DNA from: Ferruginibacter sp.
GTDB taxonomy: Bacteria > Bacteroidota > Bacteroidia > Chitinophagales > Chitinophagaceae
DNA: 12,867 nt
Reading direction: 5' to 3'
Assembly (NCBI GenBank): GCA_025357775.1
Contig: JANXOQ010000031.1
Coordinates: forward strand, 1 to 12,867
The translations under genes and the position numbers were made by a program. A model generated the notes under the pieces. That model was not told the DNA's origin and did no database searches. It saw only the letters and a program-made list of their open reading frames with translations. This document shows, in pieces, positions 1-6,804 of this stretch. Positions within the stretch are counted from its first letter, which is position 1, and every line of letters begins with the position of its first letter.

Positions 1-124
1 GTACTTAGATGAGTATTGTTACAGGTTTAATAGAATAAAATCATTCGAAAGTATTTTCCATAATATTACTTGTAGAATGATTAAACATAAACCTGTTTAT
101 TTAACACAATTAAAAATGGAGTAA
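1..124 (+). CDS. IS1595-family (ISXO2-like) transposase, C-terminal end, 5' truncated by window edge
   Basis: An open frame runs in from the left edge (codons start at base 2) and stops at TAA 122-124, giving 40 visible residues. It begins YLDEYCYRFNR, which matches the conserved C-terminal block of DDE transposases of the IS1595/ISXO2 group (typically LDEFxYRFNRR), followed by a region resembling the usual F..ll.r.. tail. These enzymes catalyse cut-and-paste movement of their own element. The catalytic DDE residues lie upstream, outside the window, so intactness cannot be judged. The right end of the element should fall within roughly 90 bases after the stop. A candidate terminal sequence is TGCCTACTTCAACTA near 129-143, but the left end is not visible for comparison. 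Family assignment rests on one short motif. Confidence 0.62.
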   Translation, partial: YLDEYCYRFNRIKSFESIFHNITCRMIKHKPVYLTQLKME

Positions 125-214
125 GTAAATGCCTACTTCAACTATTTAATTCTATAAATACTGAATTATTTAATGAAGGTAGTAATTTTTTTAAAAAATT
201 TTACAAACATAGTT

Positions 215-355
215 TCAGATGCTACCCGTTTTCCAACAAAATATTTTACCAAGTACTTCATCTACCATCATAACTGCTGTATGACCATATTTAAAACAAC
301 CTATCCATCTTGGCGCAAAATTGGGTGATGCAAAATTTGGATTATATACAATCTT
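215..355 (-). pseudogene. Possible decayed coding remnant, family not recognised
   Basis: On the minus strand, a frame free of stops runs from just after a TAG (358-356) to a TGA at 217-215, 46 codons with no good start codon. The residue string looks protein-like rather than random: PNFASPNFAPRW, then GHTAVMMVDEVLGKIFCWK. Upstream (to about 480) the same frame is interrupted by TAA and TAG, and no other frame is clearly better, so this would be the 3' end of a broken gene. It lies between an IS end and yraN, consistent with insertion-associated decay. I do not recognise the family. The rest of 125-498 shows only AT-rich sequence. A plus-strand frame at 310-549 overlaps the end of yraN and looks like chance. 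Confidence 0.3.
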
Positions 356-498
356 CTAAAATATTTGTTAGATTGAATTTATTGAAGATGAGTTTCTATA
401 AAGGCATCGAATTCGACAAGTATGTATGCCCACAAAAACAGGTGCAAACTACTTTTTACTTTATAGAATACTTTATAAATTTTAAAATTAACCAAACT

Positions 499-855
499 TT
501 ATTCATACACATCCTCTATCAAAAAATACTCTACCAATTTATCTTTTAACATAGTTATAGAAAGCACATCAAATTGTATACGTTGCCATTGTGGGTATTG
601 GTATAAAAATTCTTCAGAAGCATTTATTAAGTTCTGTATTTTTTTTGGCGATATTTTATCTTCTGGGTGTCCATATTGTAAAGTAGTAATAGCTTTTACT
701 TCTATAAAATGAAGCATATTATTTTTACTAGCTATTACATCTACTTCTAAATTTTTGTGCCGCCAGTTTGTATGTAAAATAGTATATTCTCTTTCTTCAA
801 ACCAATCCAAAGCAAGTGCTTCACCTATTTTTCCTGTATCGTTATGTGTTGCCAA
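499..855 (-). CDS. yraN: YraN family (UPF0102) endonuclease-like protein, TTG start
   Basis: The 118-residue product is a full-length YraN/UPF0102 protein. This family has a restriction-endonuclease-like fold related to Holliday-junction resolvases; its cellular role is poorly defined. Visible hallmarks are the N-terminal GKIGEALA (residues 8-15), NWRHKNLEVDVIA (30-42) with acidic E37/D39, and IEVKA (51-55) supplying the E-x-K of the PD-(D/E)XK site, then GHPED and a C-terminal FDVLSI strand. The start is unusual. The codon preceding ATHNDTGKIGE is TTG (855-853), no in-frame ATG exists between it and an upstream TGA near 885-883, and the first internal ATG is residue 47, within or past the active-site region. 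The gene lies 50 bp downstream of rnhA on the same strand, so the two probably share a transcript. Identity is secure; the exact start is inferred. Confidence 0.88.
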   Translation of the reverse strand: MATHNDTGKIGEALALDWFEEREYTILHTNWRHKNLEVDVIASKNNMLHFIEVKAITTLQYGHPEDKISPKKIQNLINASEEFLYQYPQWQRIQFDVLSITMLKDKLVEYFLIEDVYE

Positions 856-905
856 TCTAATTTTTTTAATTACCCTAAACCTTCAGTTTTTTGAATCTTG
901 AACTT

Positions 906-1400
906 TCAACTTTTCTCATATCCTTCATCAACCAATAAATCTTTTCCATCAGCAGCAGCGGTTGCTAGTTCATCACATTTATTATTGTAAGGATTATCAG
1001 CATGCCCTTTTACCCATACAATTTTTAAGGTAAATTCTTTTGCAAGTTCAAAATATCGTCGCCATAAGTCTGGGTTTTTTTTACCTCCCTTAAAATTTGT
1101 TTTTATCCAAGTATTTACCCAGCCTTTGCTTATGCTATCTACCACATATTTACTATCGCTGTAAATAGTTACAGGGATTTCTTTTTTAGTTATGGCTTCA
1201 AGCCCTGCTATTACTGCCCACAATTCCATTCTATTATTAGTAGTATGTTTAAAGCCCTGAGACAATTCTTTTTTATGGTTTCCAAAAATAAGCAGTGTGC
1301 CGTAGCCGCCCGGTCCAGGATTACCACGGGCTGCACCATCTGTGTATAAAATAATTTCGTTCACAATGTTATTTTTTTTTAAATATTTTCTACAATTCAA
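906..1400 (-). CDS. rnhA: Ribonuclease HI
   Basis: RNase HI cleaves the RNA strand of RNA-DNA hybrids, using two metal ions, during replication and R-loop removal in the cytoplasm. All catalytic residues are visible: D21 in YTDGAARGNPGPGG, E59 in NNRMELWAV, D82 in YSDSKYV and D143 in NNKCDELA, plus H133 in VKGHADNPYN. The basic/aromatic handle GWVNTWIKTNFKGGKKNPDLW (residues 93-113) is present. The protein is 164 aa from ATG 1400; most relatives begin only about 8-12 residues before the first Asp. An in-frame GTG at 1364-1362 would give the more typical MNEIILYTDG start and a 152-aa protein, removing a lysine/asparagine-rich extension of low complexity. The gene lies 35 bp after the Cys-rich gene and 50 bp before yraN, all on the minus strand, suggesting an operon. 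Confidence 0.95.
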   Translation of the reverse strand: MNCRKYLKKNNIVNEIILYTDGAARGNPGPGGYGTLLIFGNHKKELSQGFKHTTNNRMELWAVIAGLEAITKKEIPVTIYSDSKYVVDSISKGWVNTWIKTNFKGGKKNPDLWRRYFELAKEFTLKIVWVKGHADNPYNNKCDELATAAADGKDLLVDEGYEKS

Positions 1401-1435
1401 TTAAAAGGTTTTAAAAAATATTATTACTATATTTT

Positions 1436-1717
1436 TTAAATATCAATTGTTAGAAAGATATCTGTAAATATTTCTTGCATATCACACCAAAGCTCAGGAT
1501 ACTCTTTTTGGTTTTCATACATTAAGCCGTAAATTTTTTGATAAAAGATGTAACTTTTATTCAATTGTTCTAAATAATATTTACAATGTCTGTTATTTCC
1601 TGTCATGTTGCAATCTGAAGGTGGGCAGCATGGGTCAATACCACATGCACCACATACTTTACATTTACCATTTTCCAATTCATTGTTCCATAATTGTTCT
1701 TTCTCTTCTTTTGGCAT
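1436..1717 (-). CDS. Small cysteine-rich protein, function unknown
   Basis: This 93-residue protein is not one I recognise. It has eight cysteines, seven of them between residues 19 and 45 in the pattern C-x2-C-x2-C-x4-CC-x4-C-x8-C (CKVCGACGIDPCCPPSDC, then RHCKYY), with one more at C78. That spacing suggests binding of zinc or an iron-sulfur cluster, but no known ligand set is clearly matched. The N-terminus is charged (MPKEEKEQ) with no signal peptide or membrane segment, so it is probably cytoplasmic. The C-terminal half is aromatic and acidic and ends in a hydrophobic stretch, FTDIFLTIDI. The start is ATG 1717, and the gene leads a same-strand run with rnhA and yraN, 35 bp before rnhA. 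No TAnnTTTG box was found in the AT-rich 1718-1884 interval. A real gene is likely given its composition; the function is open. Confidence 0.72.
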   Translation of the reverse strand: MPKEEKEQLWNNELENGKCKVCGACGIDPCCPPSDCNMTGNNRHCKYYLEQLNKSYIFYQKIYGLMYENQKEYPELWCDMQEIFTDIFLTIDI

Positions 1718-1884
1718 ATGTTACTCTATTTTTTTAATCTGTTTAAACCATATTCTTGAAATTCTTTCCGATTTTCTATAAATTATTTTATATTTTTCAT
1801 TTATAAAAAGTTATGTAACTCTTTTAAATAAAATGTATAATTTGATTTCTTAATAAAATATATATGGTTTAGGGTTTATTATTT

Positions 1885-3513
1885 CTACACTTGAAAAATC
1901 CCCACCTTAAATTCCTCCATTTTTGGATTATTATTTGCCGAAGCAATTCCCTCACTTATTACTGTCCTTGTTTCGGCTGGGTCTATAATAGCATCTACCC
2001 ACAGCCTTGCAGCAGCATAATGCGCTTTTGTTTGCGATAAATATTTGTCTGTAATTTTTGCTAAAATATTCTTTTCTTCTTCGGCAGATACTTCTTGTCC
2101 TTTTGCTTTCATGCCCGCTATCTGTATTTGAAGCATTGTTTTAGCAGCTTGCTCACCACCCATTACCGCTATTTTTGCGCCTGGCCATGCATAAATAAAA
2201 CGTGGGTCATACGCCTTGCCACACATGGCGTAGTTGCCTGCCCCATAAGAGTTTCCGGTAATAATAGTTATTTTTGGCACAACAGAATTAGCAACTGCAT
2301 TTACCAATTTTGCGCCATCTTTTATTATACCACTATGCTCACTGCGGCTGCCTACCATAAAGCCCGTTACATCTTGCAAAAACACCAATGGTATTTTTTT
2401 CTGATTACAATTCATAATAAAACGAGCAGCTTTATCCGCACTATCATTGTATATAACGCCGCCCATTTGTAATTCACCTTTCTTATTTTTTATAACAAGG
2501 CGGTTGTTGGCTACAATGCCCACTGCCCAGCCATCTACACGGGCATATCCGCATACAATGGTGCGTCCATAATCTTGTTTAAATTCATCAAAACTATTGG
2601 CATCTACAATTGTATTTATTACTTCAAGTACATTGTATGGTTTGCTATTATCTGCAGATAAAATGCCATAAATTTCTTCCATTTTTTTTGATGGAAGCAG
2701 AGGAGCTATTCTATTAAAACCTGCATCTGCTTTTTTACCTAGTTTGCTTATGATGCTTTTTACTCTGTCCAAACATTCTTCTTCTGTTTTAAATTTATAA
2801 TCTGCTACACCACTTATTTCATTGTGCATGGCAGCACCACCAAGATTCTCTGCATCAGTATCTTCGCCTACAGCAGCTTTTACTAAATAAGGGCCTGCTA
2901 AAAATATAGACCCTGCACCTTCTACCATCAGCGTTTCATCGCTCATTATGGGTAGGTATGCACCGCCTGCTACACATGCACCTGTAACGGCTGCTATTTG
3001 TGTAATGCCCATGGCACTCATCTTTGCATTGTTTCTAAATATTCTACCAAAATGTTCTTTATCAGGAAAAATTTCATCTTGCATAGGTAAAAAAACGCCT
3101 GCACTATCTACTATATAAATTACGGGTAAATGATTTTCCATGGCAATTTCTTGCATTCGCAAATTCTTTTTACCAGTAATAGGAAACCATGCACCAGCTT
3201 TTACCGTTTGGTCGTTTGCAATAATTACACACTGCCTGCCACTTACATAGCCAATGCCACTTACCGTACCACCTGCTGGGCAACCTCCATATTCTTCATA
3301 CATACCAAAGCCTGCAAAAGCACCAATTTCTACAAATGGTTTATCAGCATCGCATAAGTAGGCTATACGCTCACGAGCTACTAATTTATTTTTTTCTTTT
3401 TGCTTGGCAATTGCTTTCTTACCACCACCTTCGTATATTTTTTCAAGTTGTTGTTTTATAACACCCCAAGCTAGTTTTTGTTCGTCTTCGTTTTTGTTAA
3501 ATTGTATATTCAT
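1885..3513 (-). CDS. Biotin-dependent acyl-CoA carboxylase, carboxyltransferase (beta) subunit
   Basis: This subunit transfers a carboxyl group from carboxybiotin to an acyl-CoA, as in methylcrotonyl-CoA (leucine degradation) or propionyl-CoA carboxylase. At 542 aa it has the normal length with two crotonase-like halves. The N half contains YGGCPAGGTVSGIG (75-88), the long DSAGVFLPMQDEIFPD block (136-151), and AGGAY (182-186), part of the oxyanion-hole region. The C half has QKKIPLVFLQDVTGFMVG (371-388), then GNSYGAGNYAM (420-430) and WPGAKIAVMGGEQAA (443-457). The IFPDKEHFGRIF and LAGPYLVKAAVGE segments resemble methylcrotonyl-CoA carboxylase beta more than propionyl-CoA carboxylase, but substrate cannot be fixed from sequence alone. 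The partner biotin carboxylase/biotin-carrier subunit is not in the window. The gene is flanked by gaps of 167 and 143 bp and is probably transcribed alone. Confidence 0.93.
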   Translation of the reverse strand: MNIQFNKNEDEQKLAWGVIKQQLEKIYEGGGKKAIAKQKEKNKLVARERIAYLCDADKPFVEIGAFAGFGMYEEYGGCPAGGTVSGIGYVSGRQCVIIANDQTVKAGAWFPITGKKNLRMQEIAMENHLPVIYIVDSAGVFLPMQDEIFPDKEHFGRIFRNNAKMSAMGITQIAAVTGACVAGGAYLPIMSDETLMVEGAGSIFLAGPYLVKAAVGEDTDAENLGGAAMHNEISGVADYKFKTEEECLDRVKSIISKLGKKADAGFNRIAPLLPSKKMEEIYGILSADNSKPYNVLEVINTIVDANSFDEFKQDYGRTIVCGYARVDGWAVGIVANNRLVIKNKKGELQMGGVIYNDSADKAARFIMNCNQKKIPLVFLQDVTGFMVGSRSEHSGIIKDGAKLVNAVANSVVPKITIITGNSYGAGNYAMCGKAYDPRFIYAWPGAKIAVMGGEQAAKTMLQIQIAGMKAKGQEVSAEEEKNILAKITDKYLSQTKAHYAAARLWVDAIIDPAETRTVISEGIASANNNPKMEEFKVGIFQV

Positions 3514-3656
3514 TTTTAGTATTATGTATTGAGTATTTAGACATTAAATTATTACACGAGAGACTGCAGACAATACACAGTGGATAAATCACTACTAAAT
3601 TCAACTTGCATTTTTTATTTCCACCTTTCCACAATAAGGTCTTAGCCCCATTTTCC

Positions 3657-4388
3657 TCAGTAACCTTGTTCTAAAATTATATTATTTCCATCAGCCAATA
3701 ACCAATTATAACCTTGTGTGAAAAAAATATCTTGTGTATCATCAAAATCATCAACCCTATAAAACATTGCGGTTGATTTTAAGGCTAATTCCGTAATCAT
3801 TACGTCTAGCACTACAATTCTATCTTCTACATTTTTTGTAAATATAAAAAGCTTGCCCTTTAACCTTGCATAGTAATCGCTTAAATAGTTTGCGATTTCT
3901 GAGGATACGCTATAGTCTAAAAAATAAAGTGCAGTTTTGTTAATTTTGTCAGGCTGTTGTAAAGCCATTTTTAGTGCAATTATTGCACCATCGTTTACGC
4001 CATAAAATAAATATTTTTTTGTAAATAAACTTGGTTGCTCTTTTTTAAGAGAATCGAAAATATAATTTTGTAAATAACTTACTAGCGTTTTAATTTTATT
4101 ATTAGAAATTATTTCTTCTTTAAAAGAAAAAATAATTTTTACTTTATTATTTGTGGGAACATCACTTGTATTTTCAATTAAATTTTTATACGAGCTATCT
4201 TTTTTTTGAGAAAGATAAAAAATTGTATTGCTTGCAATATCATTTACAGCAGATTTTATTATTTCTATATCTACCAAAATATTAGTACTATCATCATCAA
4301 TTAATATTTTTTGTAAAACTACATTAGTTGCTTGCGAAAAAGATTTTGTGGAAGCAATTAAAAATATTATTAAAAATAAAACTCTCAT
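3657..4388 (-). CDS. Secreted esterase-like (alpha/beta-hydrolase) protein lacking catalytic residues
   Basis: This 243-aa protein starts with a signal peptide (residues 1-19, MRVLFLIIFLIASTKSFSQ), so it is exported. The C-terminal half follows the layout of putative bacterial D-type esterases: a helix DSLKKEQP, strand KKYLFYGVNDGAIIALKMALQQPD (124-147) at the place of the nucleophile elbow, a later strand KLFIFTKNVED (179-189), and a terminal GYNWLL (226-231). In active relatives the elbow reads G-x-S-x-G; here it is G130-V-N132-D-G134, with no Ser. The region where the catalytic His is expected reads DDFDDTQDIFF and has no His. It is therefore either a pseudoenzyme or a fast-evolving relative. 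Its ATG overlaps the dapA stop by one base (TAATG), so translation is probably coupled. Fold assignment is by pattern and moderate; no substrate is proposed. Confidence 0.55.
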   Translation of the reverse strand: MRVLFLIIFLIASTKSFSQATNVVLQKILIDDDSTNILVDIEIIKSAVNDIASNTIFYLSQKKDSSYKNLIENTSDVPTNNKVKIIFSFKEEIISNNKIKTLVSYLQNYIFDSLKKEQPSLFTKKYLFYGVNDGAIIALKMALQQPDKINKTALYFLDYSVSSEIANYLSDYYARLKGKLFIFTKNVEDRIVVLDVMITELALKSTAMFYRVDDFDDTQDIFFTQGYNWLLADGNNIILEQGY

Positions 4389-5275
4389 TATAAATTATTT
4401 TCTGTTAAATATTTTATTACCTCGCCATGCAAACCATCACTCAGCGGTACTCCTGGCAATCTCAAATTATTTTGTATTATCTTTTTTTCTGCTAAAAATG
4501 CTTTTATACCAGCGGGATTGTTTTCTGCAAATAATAAACGATATACTTCTAACAACTGGTTATTAATTTTTACAGCTTCAGCAAAATTATTTGCCAAGCC
4601 ATCATTTACCATTGTTGAAAAAGCTTTTGGAAATGCATTTGCCACTACACTTATTACTCCATCAATACCACAAGCAAGTTCTGGTAGTACCAAATCGTCG
4701 TCACCACTTGTTACTAAAAAATTAGCAGGTCTATTTTTTAATATTTGTATTACTTGTTGTATATCGTTTCCAGCTTCTTTTATGCCTGCAATGTTTTCTA
4801 TGGTTGCTAATCGTAGAGTTGTTTCTGCTGTCATATTTCTACCAGTTCGCCCTGGTACATTGTACAAAATAATAGGCTTAGGGCTAGCAGCTGCAAGTGC
4901 CTTGTAATGTTGAAAAATACCTTCTTGCGAAGGCTTGCTGTAATATGGGCTTGCACTTAATATTGCCACTGCTCCATCAAGTGGCAATGTTTCTAAATCG
5001 TTTATTACGCTTGCAGTATCATTACCCCCTACACCCACCACCAATGGTATACGCCCTGCTATTTGTTTATGTGTAAAATGTATGATGGCAATCTTTTCTC
5101 TTGTGGATAGTACTGGCGTTTCTCCTGTGGTACCAAGGGTTACAATATAATTTACGCCGCCATTTATTATATAATCTATAAGATTACCAAGTGAAGAATA
5201 ATCAACTGAAAAATCATGTAAAAATGGAGTAACTATAGCAACACCTGTTCCTTTTAAAATATTACGTAAATTCAT
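4388..5275 (-). CDS. dapA: 4-hydroxy-tetrahydrodipicolinate synthase
   Basis: DapA condenses pyruvate with L-aspartate semialdehyde, the first committed step to diaminopimelate and lysine, in the cytoplasm. The 295-aa TIM-barrel protein is full length. Schiff-base Lys is K166 in GIKEAG, and the catalytic Tyr is Y138 in YNVPGRTG, with R143 for substrate carboxylate binding. T49 in LGTTGE (47-52) and Y112 in SPYYSKPSQEG complete the proton relay. GDDDLVLP (191-198) and GVISVVAN (206-213) are also family-typical. ATG 5275 gives the usual N-terminus before GTGVAIVTPF. The gene overlaps the following esterase-like gene by one base. A TACCTTCG sequence on the minus strand at 5301-5294 is a plausible -7 box. 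The upstream neighbour is a decayed L,D-transpeptidase, another peptidoglycan-related gene. Confidence 0.96.
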   Translation of the reverse strand: MNLRNILKGTGVAIVTPFLHDFSVDYSSLGNLIDYIINGGVNYIVTLGTTGETPVLSTREKIAIIHFTHKQIAGRIPLVVGVGGNDTASVINDLETLPLDGAVAILSASPYYSKPSQEGIFQHYKALAAASPKPIILYNVPGRTGRNMTAETTLRLATIENIAGIKEAGNDIQQVIQILKNRPANFLVTSGDDDLVLPELACGIDGVISVVANAFPKAFSTMVNDGLANNFAEAVKINNQLLEVYRLLFAENNPAGIKAFLAEKKIIQNNLRLPGVPLSDGLHGEVIKYLTENNL

Positions 5276-5293
5276 TAATATATAATTTACTTA

Positions 5294-5301
5294 CGAAGGT
5301 A
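5294..5301 (-). promoter_or_regulatory. Candidate -7 promoter box for dapA
   Basis: On the minus strand, TACCTTCG lies 18 bases before the dapA ATG. It matches the Bacteroidota -7 consensus TAnnTTTG at all but one position. No TTTG at the expected -33 spacing is evident, so this is a weak call based on position and one element. Confidence 0.3.
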
Positions 5302-5433
5302 GTAAAAAGTATAAGGTTTATTTAATCGAAATTGGTAAAAATTTTAGTTTTAAAAAAATATTAAACAGCCATTAAACTAACTACTAGTTTAGCTTTTGTA
5401 ATCTTTGGAGAATATAAATATTTTTTGTTTTCA

Positions 5434-5906
5434 CTAAAAATAAATGAGTGTGTTCGATTTTTCTGATACAGCTGGGTAGCCTGTGCTTCTTACAATAAGA
5501 CCTTTATTTTGAGCTAGCTAATTTCTTACATACTGTTCAACATGTATTATAATTGAGCTGTTTTCAACATTGCTATTTATACCATTTTCATGCCAACAAA
5601 GGTTTAGTGAAAACCCATTTTTACCCATATATGTGTGGCGATTTTTTTAACACTACCTTACCAGTGTGCTACGCAAGTTTTAAATAATAATTTGTGATGG
5701 TCAAAATCTATAACAAACAATCTTTTTTGCGAAGATGCTTTTGTAAAATCCACAATTTAAATAATTTGGTCTTTAGCTAATTGCTAGATGCTTTTAAGTA
5801 ATAAAAACCCTACTCTGCTCTTAAAAAATGTTTGCTCTGATATACCTTGAATATTAAATTTTAAACTACTAAGTTGATTTGTACCTTTATTTGGAGTGTA
5901 AGGAAT
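5434..5906 (-). pseudogene. Decayed L,D-transpeptidase (YkuD_2-type murein L,D-transpeptidase family)
   Basis: Read on the minus strand, this otherwise unassigned stretch preserves most of a Bacteroidota YkuD_2-type L,D-transpeptidase, an envelope enzyme that cross-links peptidoglycan. In frame from about 5906: NQLSSLKFNIQGISEQTFF, then (after TAG 5786-5784 and TAA 5759-5757) IVDFTKASSQKRLFVIDFD and KTCVAHW, ending at TAA 5660-5658. The frame then shifts, with roughly 25-30 family residues missing, to TYMGKNGFSLNLCWHENG, INSNVENSSIIIHVEQYV, a TAG at 5520-5518, and GLIVRSTGYPAVSEKSN, stopping at TAG 5436-5434. In active enzymes the last motif is S-x-GCPA, with the nucleophilic Cys; here its codon is TAC (Tyr, 5478-5476). 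Three internal stops, a frameshift, an internal deletion and the lost Cys make this a clear pseudogene. Position 5906 marks the last open codon after TAG 5909-5907; no start or signal peptide is visible. Confidence 0.85.
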
Positions 5907-6059
5907 CTATTAATTAAATAAAATAATGATATTTTTTAATTTTTTGAAAATATTCTTCCCATTTATTTGCAATTAAAATAAAAATTTTTTTAGAAAACGA
6001 TTTTGCACAGATAATTGTATATCATTTTGAAAACAGAAAATTTCTAACAAAAAAATATT

Positions 6060-6785
6060 ATGAAGAAAAAAATTATCATTTCATTTACTTTATTTACAGT
6101 TTGTATAAATGCTATTGCGCAAAAAAGAGAAGCTAAAGAACAATCTGCAAGTGTGAGTATTGCCTTTGGCTCTAATCAATTTACGACTGCATTTAGTTAT
6201 CGTTATTTGTGGAATTTTGGTAAAAAGAATCAACTGCAAATGGGTACAGGGCTTAGGCTAACAAACAATTTTGGAAAAAATAATTATTACATAACTGCAC
6301 CTGCAAAGCTTACAAGCGGTAATACGGGGCCAGCGGTTTTATTTGCAGACCAGCTAAACCAAAATATAGACTCCGTTTTATTTTCAAAATCACAGACAAA
6401 CGCATTAAATCTTACCCTAAATTTTGGATATAAAATAAATGATAAATGGAGTGTAGGGTTTGATATAGATGCAATAGGATTTAGTTTCGGTAGAAGCCAG
6501 CAAGGCACTTATATAGGGAATGCTGGTATTGTAGCTGCTGCAAATGCAAAGCCAACTGGGTTTAATTGGTTACTTATAAGCGATAATGATTTAGGCACTT
6601 TAAATAGTGAGTTTTTTGCACAATATAATATTAATAAAAAATGGAGTGCTAAGCTTGGTTTTCAATTTTTGTTTACAGAATATACAACGGACACTAATTT
6701 ACAAACCACACCAGCAGGAGACAAGAATGGTAGATTTAGAAATAAAGTTGGACAAATATCTGTTGGTACTACTTATAAATTTTAA
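6060..6785 (+). CDS. Outer-membrane beta-barrel protein
   Basis: This is a 241-aa exported protein of unknown function. Residues 1-21 (MKKKIIISFTLFTVCINAIAQ) form a signal peptide. The rest shows alternating hydrophobic/polar strands typical of an 8-10 strand porin-like barrel: FTTAFSYRYLWNF, LQMGTGLRLTNNFG, NALNLTLNFGYKIND, WSVGFDIDAIGFSFG, FFAQYNINKKWSAKLGFQFLF, and the C-terminal GQISVGTTYKF ending in Phe, as outer-membrane proteins usually do. No enzyme motif is seen. The leader before ATG 6060 is A-rich with no Shine-Dalgarno. The 154 bases upstream are very AT-rich; TCATTTTG at 6022-6029 is an imperfect -7 box. The YceI gene starts 19 bp after the stop on the same strand, suggesting a two-gene operon. 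It could be annotated simply as a hypothetical outer-membrane protein. Confidence 0.75.
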   Translation: MKKKIIISFTLFTVCINAIAQKREAKEQSASVSIAFGSNQFTTAFSYRYLWNFGKKNQLQMGTGLRLTNNFGKNNYYITAPAKLTSGNTGPAVLFADQLNQNIDSVLFSKSQTNALNLTLNFGYKINDKWSVGFDIDAIGFSFGRSQQGTYIGNAGIVAAANAKPTGFNWLLISDNDLGTLNSEFFAQYNINKKWSAKLGFQFLFTEYTTDTNLQTTPAGDKNGRFRNKVGQISVGTTYKF

Positions 6786-6804
6786 GAAAAATAAAAATAA
6801 TTAT

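Noticed and set aside
21..96. Nested inverted repeats: ACAGGTTTA/TAAACCTGT (21-29, 88-96) and AATCATTC/GAATGATT (39-46, 75-82), looking like a cruciform or small RNA.
   Set aside because: They lie wholly inside the transposase C-terminal coding frame, which explains the sequence; the arms are short and AT-rich, and there is no independent sign of an RNA gene.
310..549. Plus-strand 79-codon open frame.
   Set aside because: It overlaps the 3' end of yraN antisense, has a Phe/Ile/Lys-rich composition like random AT-rich DNA and no recognisable motif.
2095..2472. Plus-strand open frames inside the acyl-CoA carboxylase gene (also 3130-3357).
   Set aside because: Antisense shadows of a well-conserved gene with all family motifs on the minus strand.
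3514..3656. Short minus-strand peptide beginning MGLRPYCGK between the esterase-like and carboxylase genes.
   Set aside because: Only 16 codons, no recognisable family and no supporting start signal; the interval has no convincing gene.
4518..4907. Plus-strand open frames opposite dapA and the esterase-like gene (also 4228-4566).
   Set aside because: Antisense to confidently identified genes and without protein-like conserved features.
6607..6804. A 66-codon N-terminal extension of the YceI frame.
   Set aside because: It overlaps the barrel-protein gene in another frame and puts the clear signal peptide at ATG 6805 in mid-protein.
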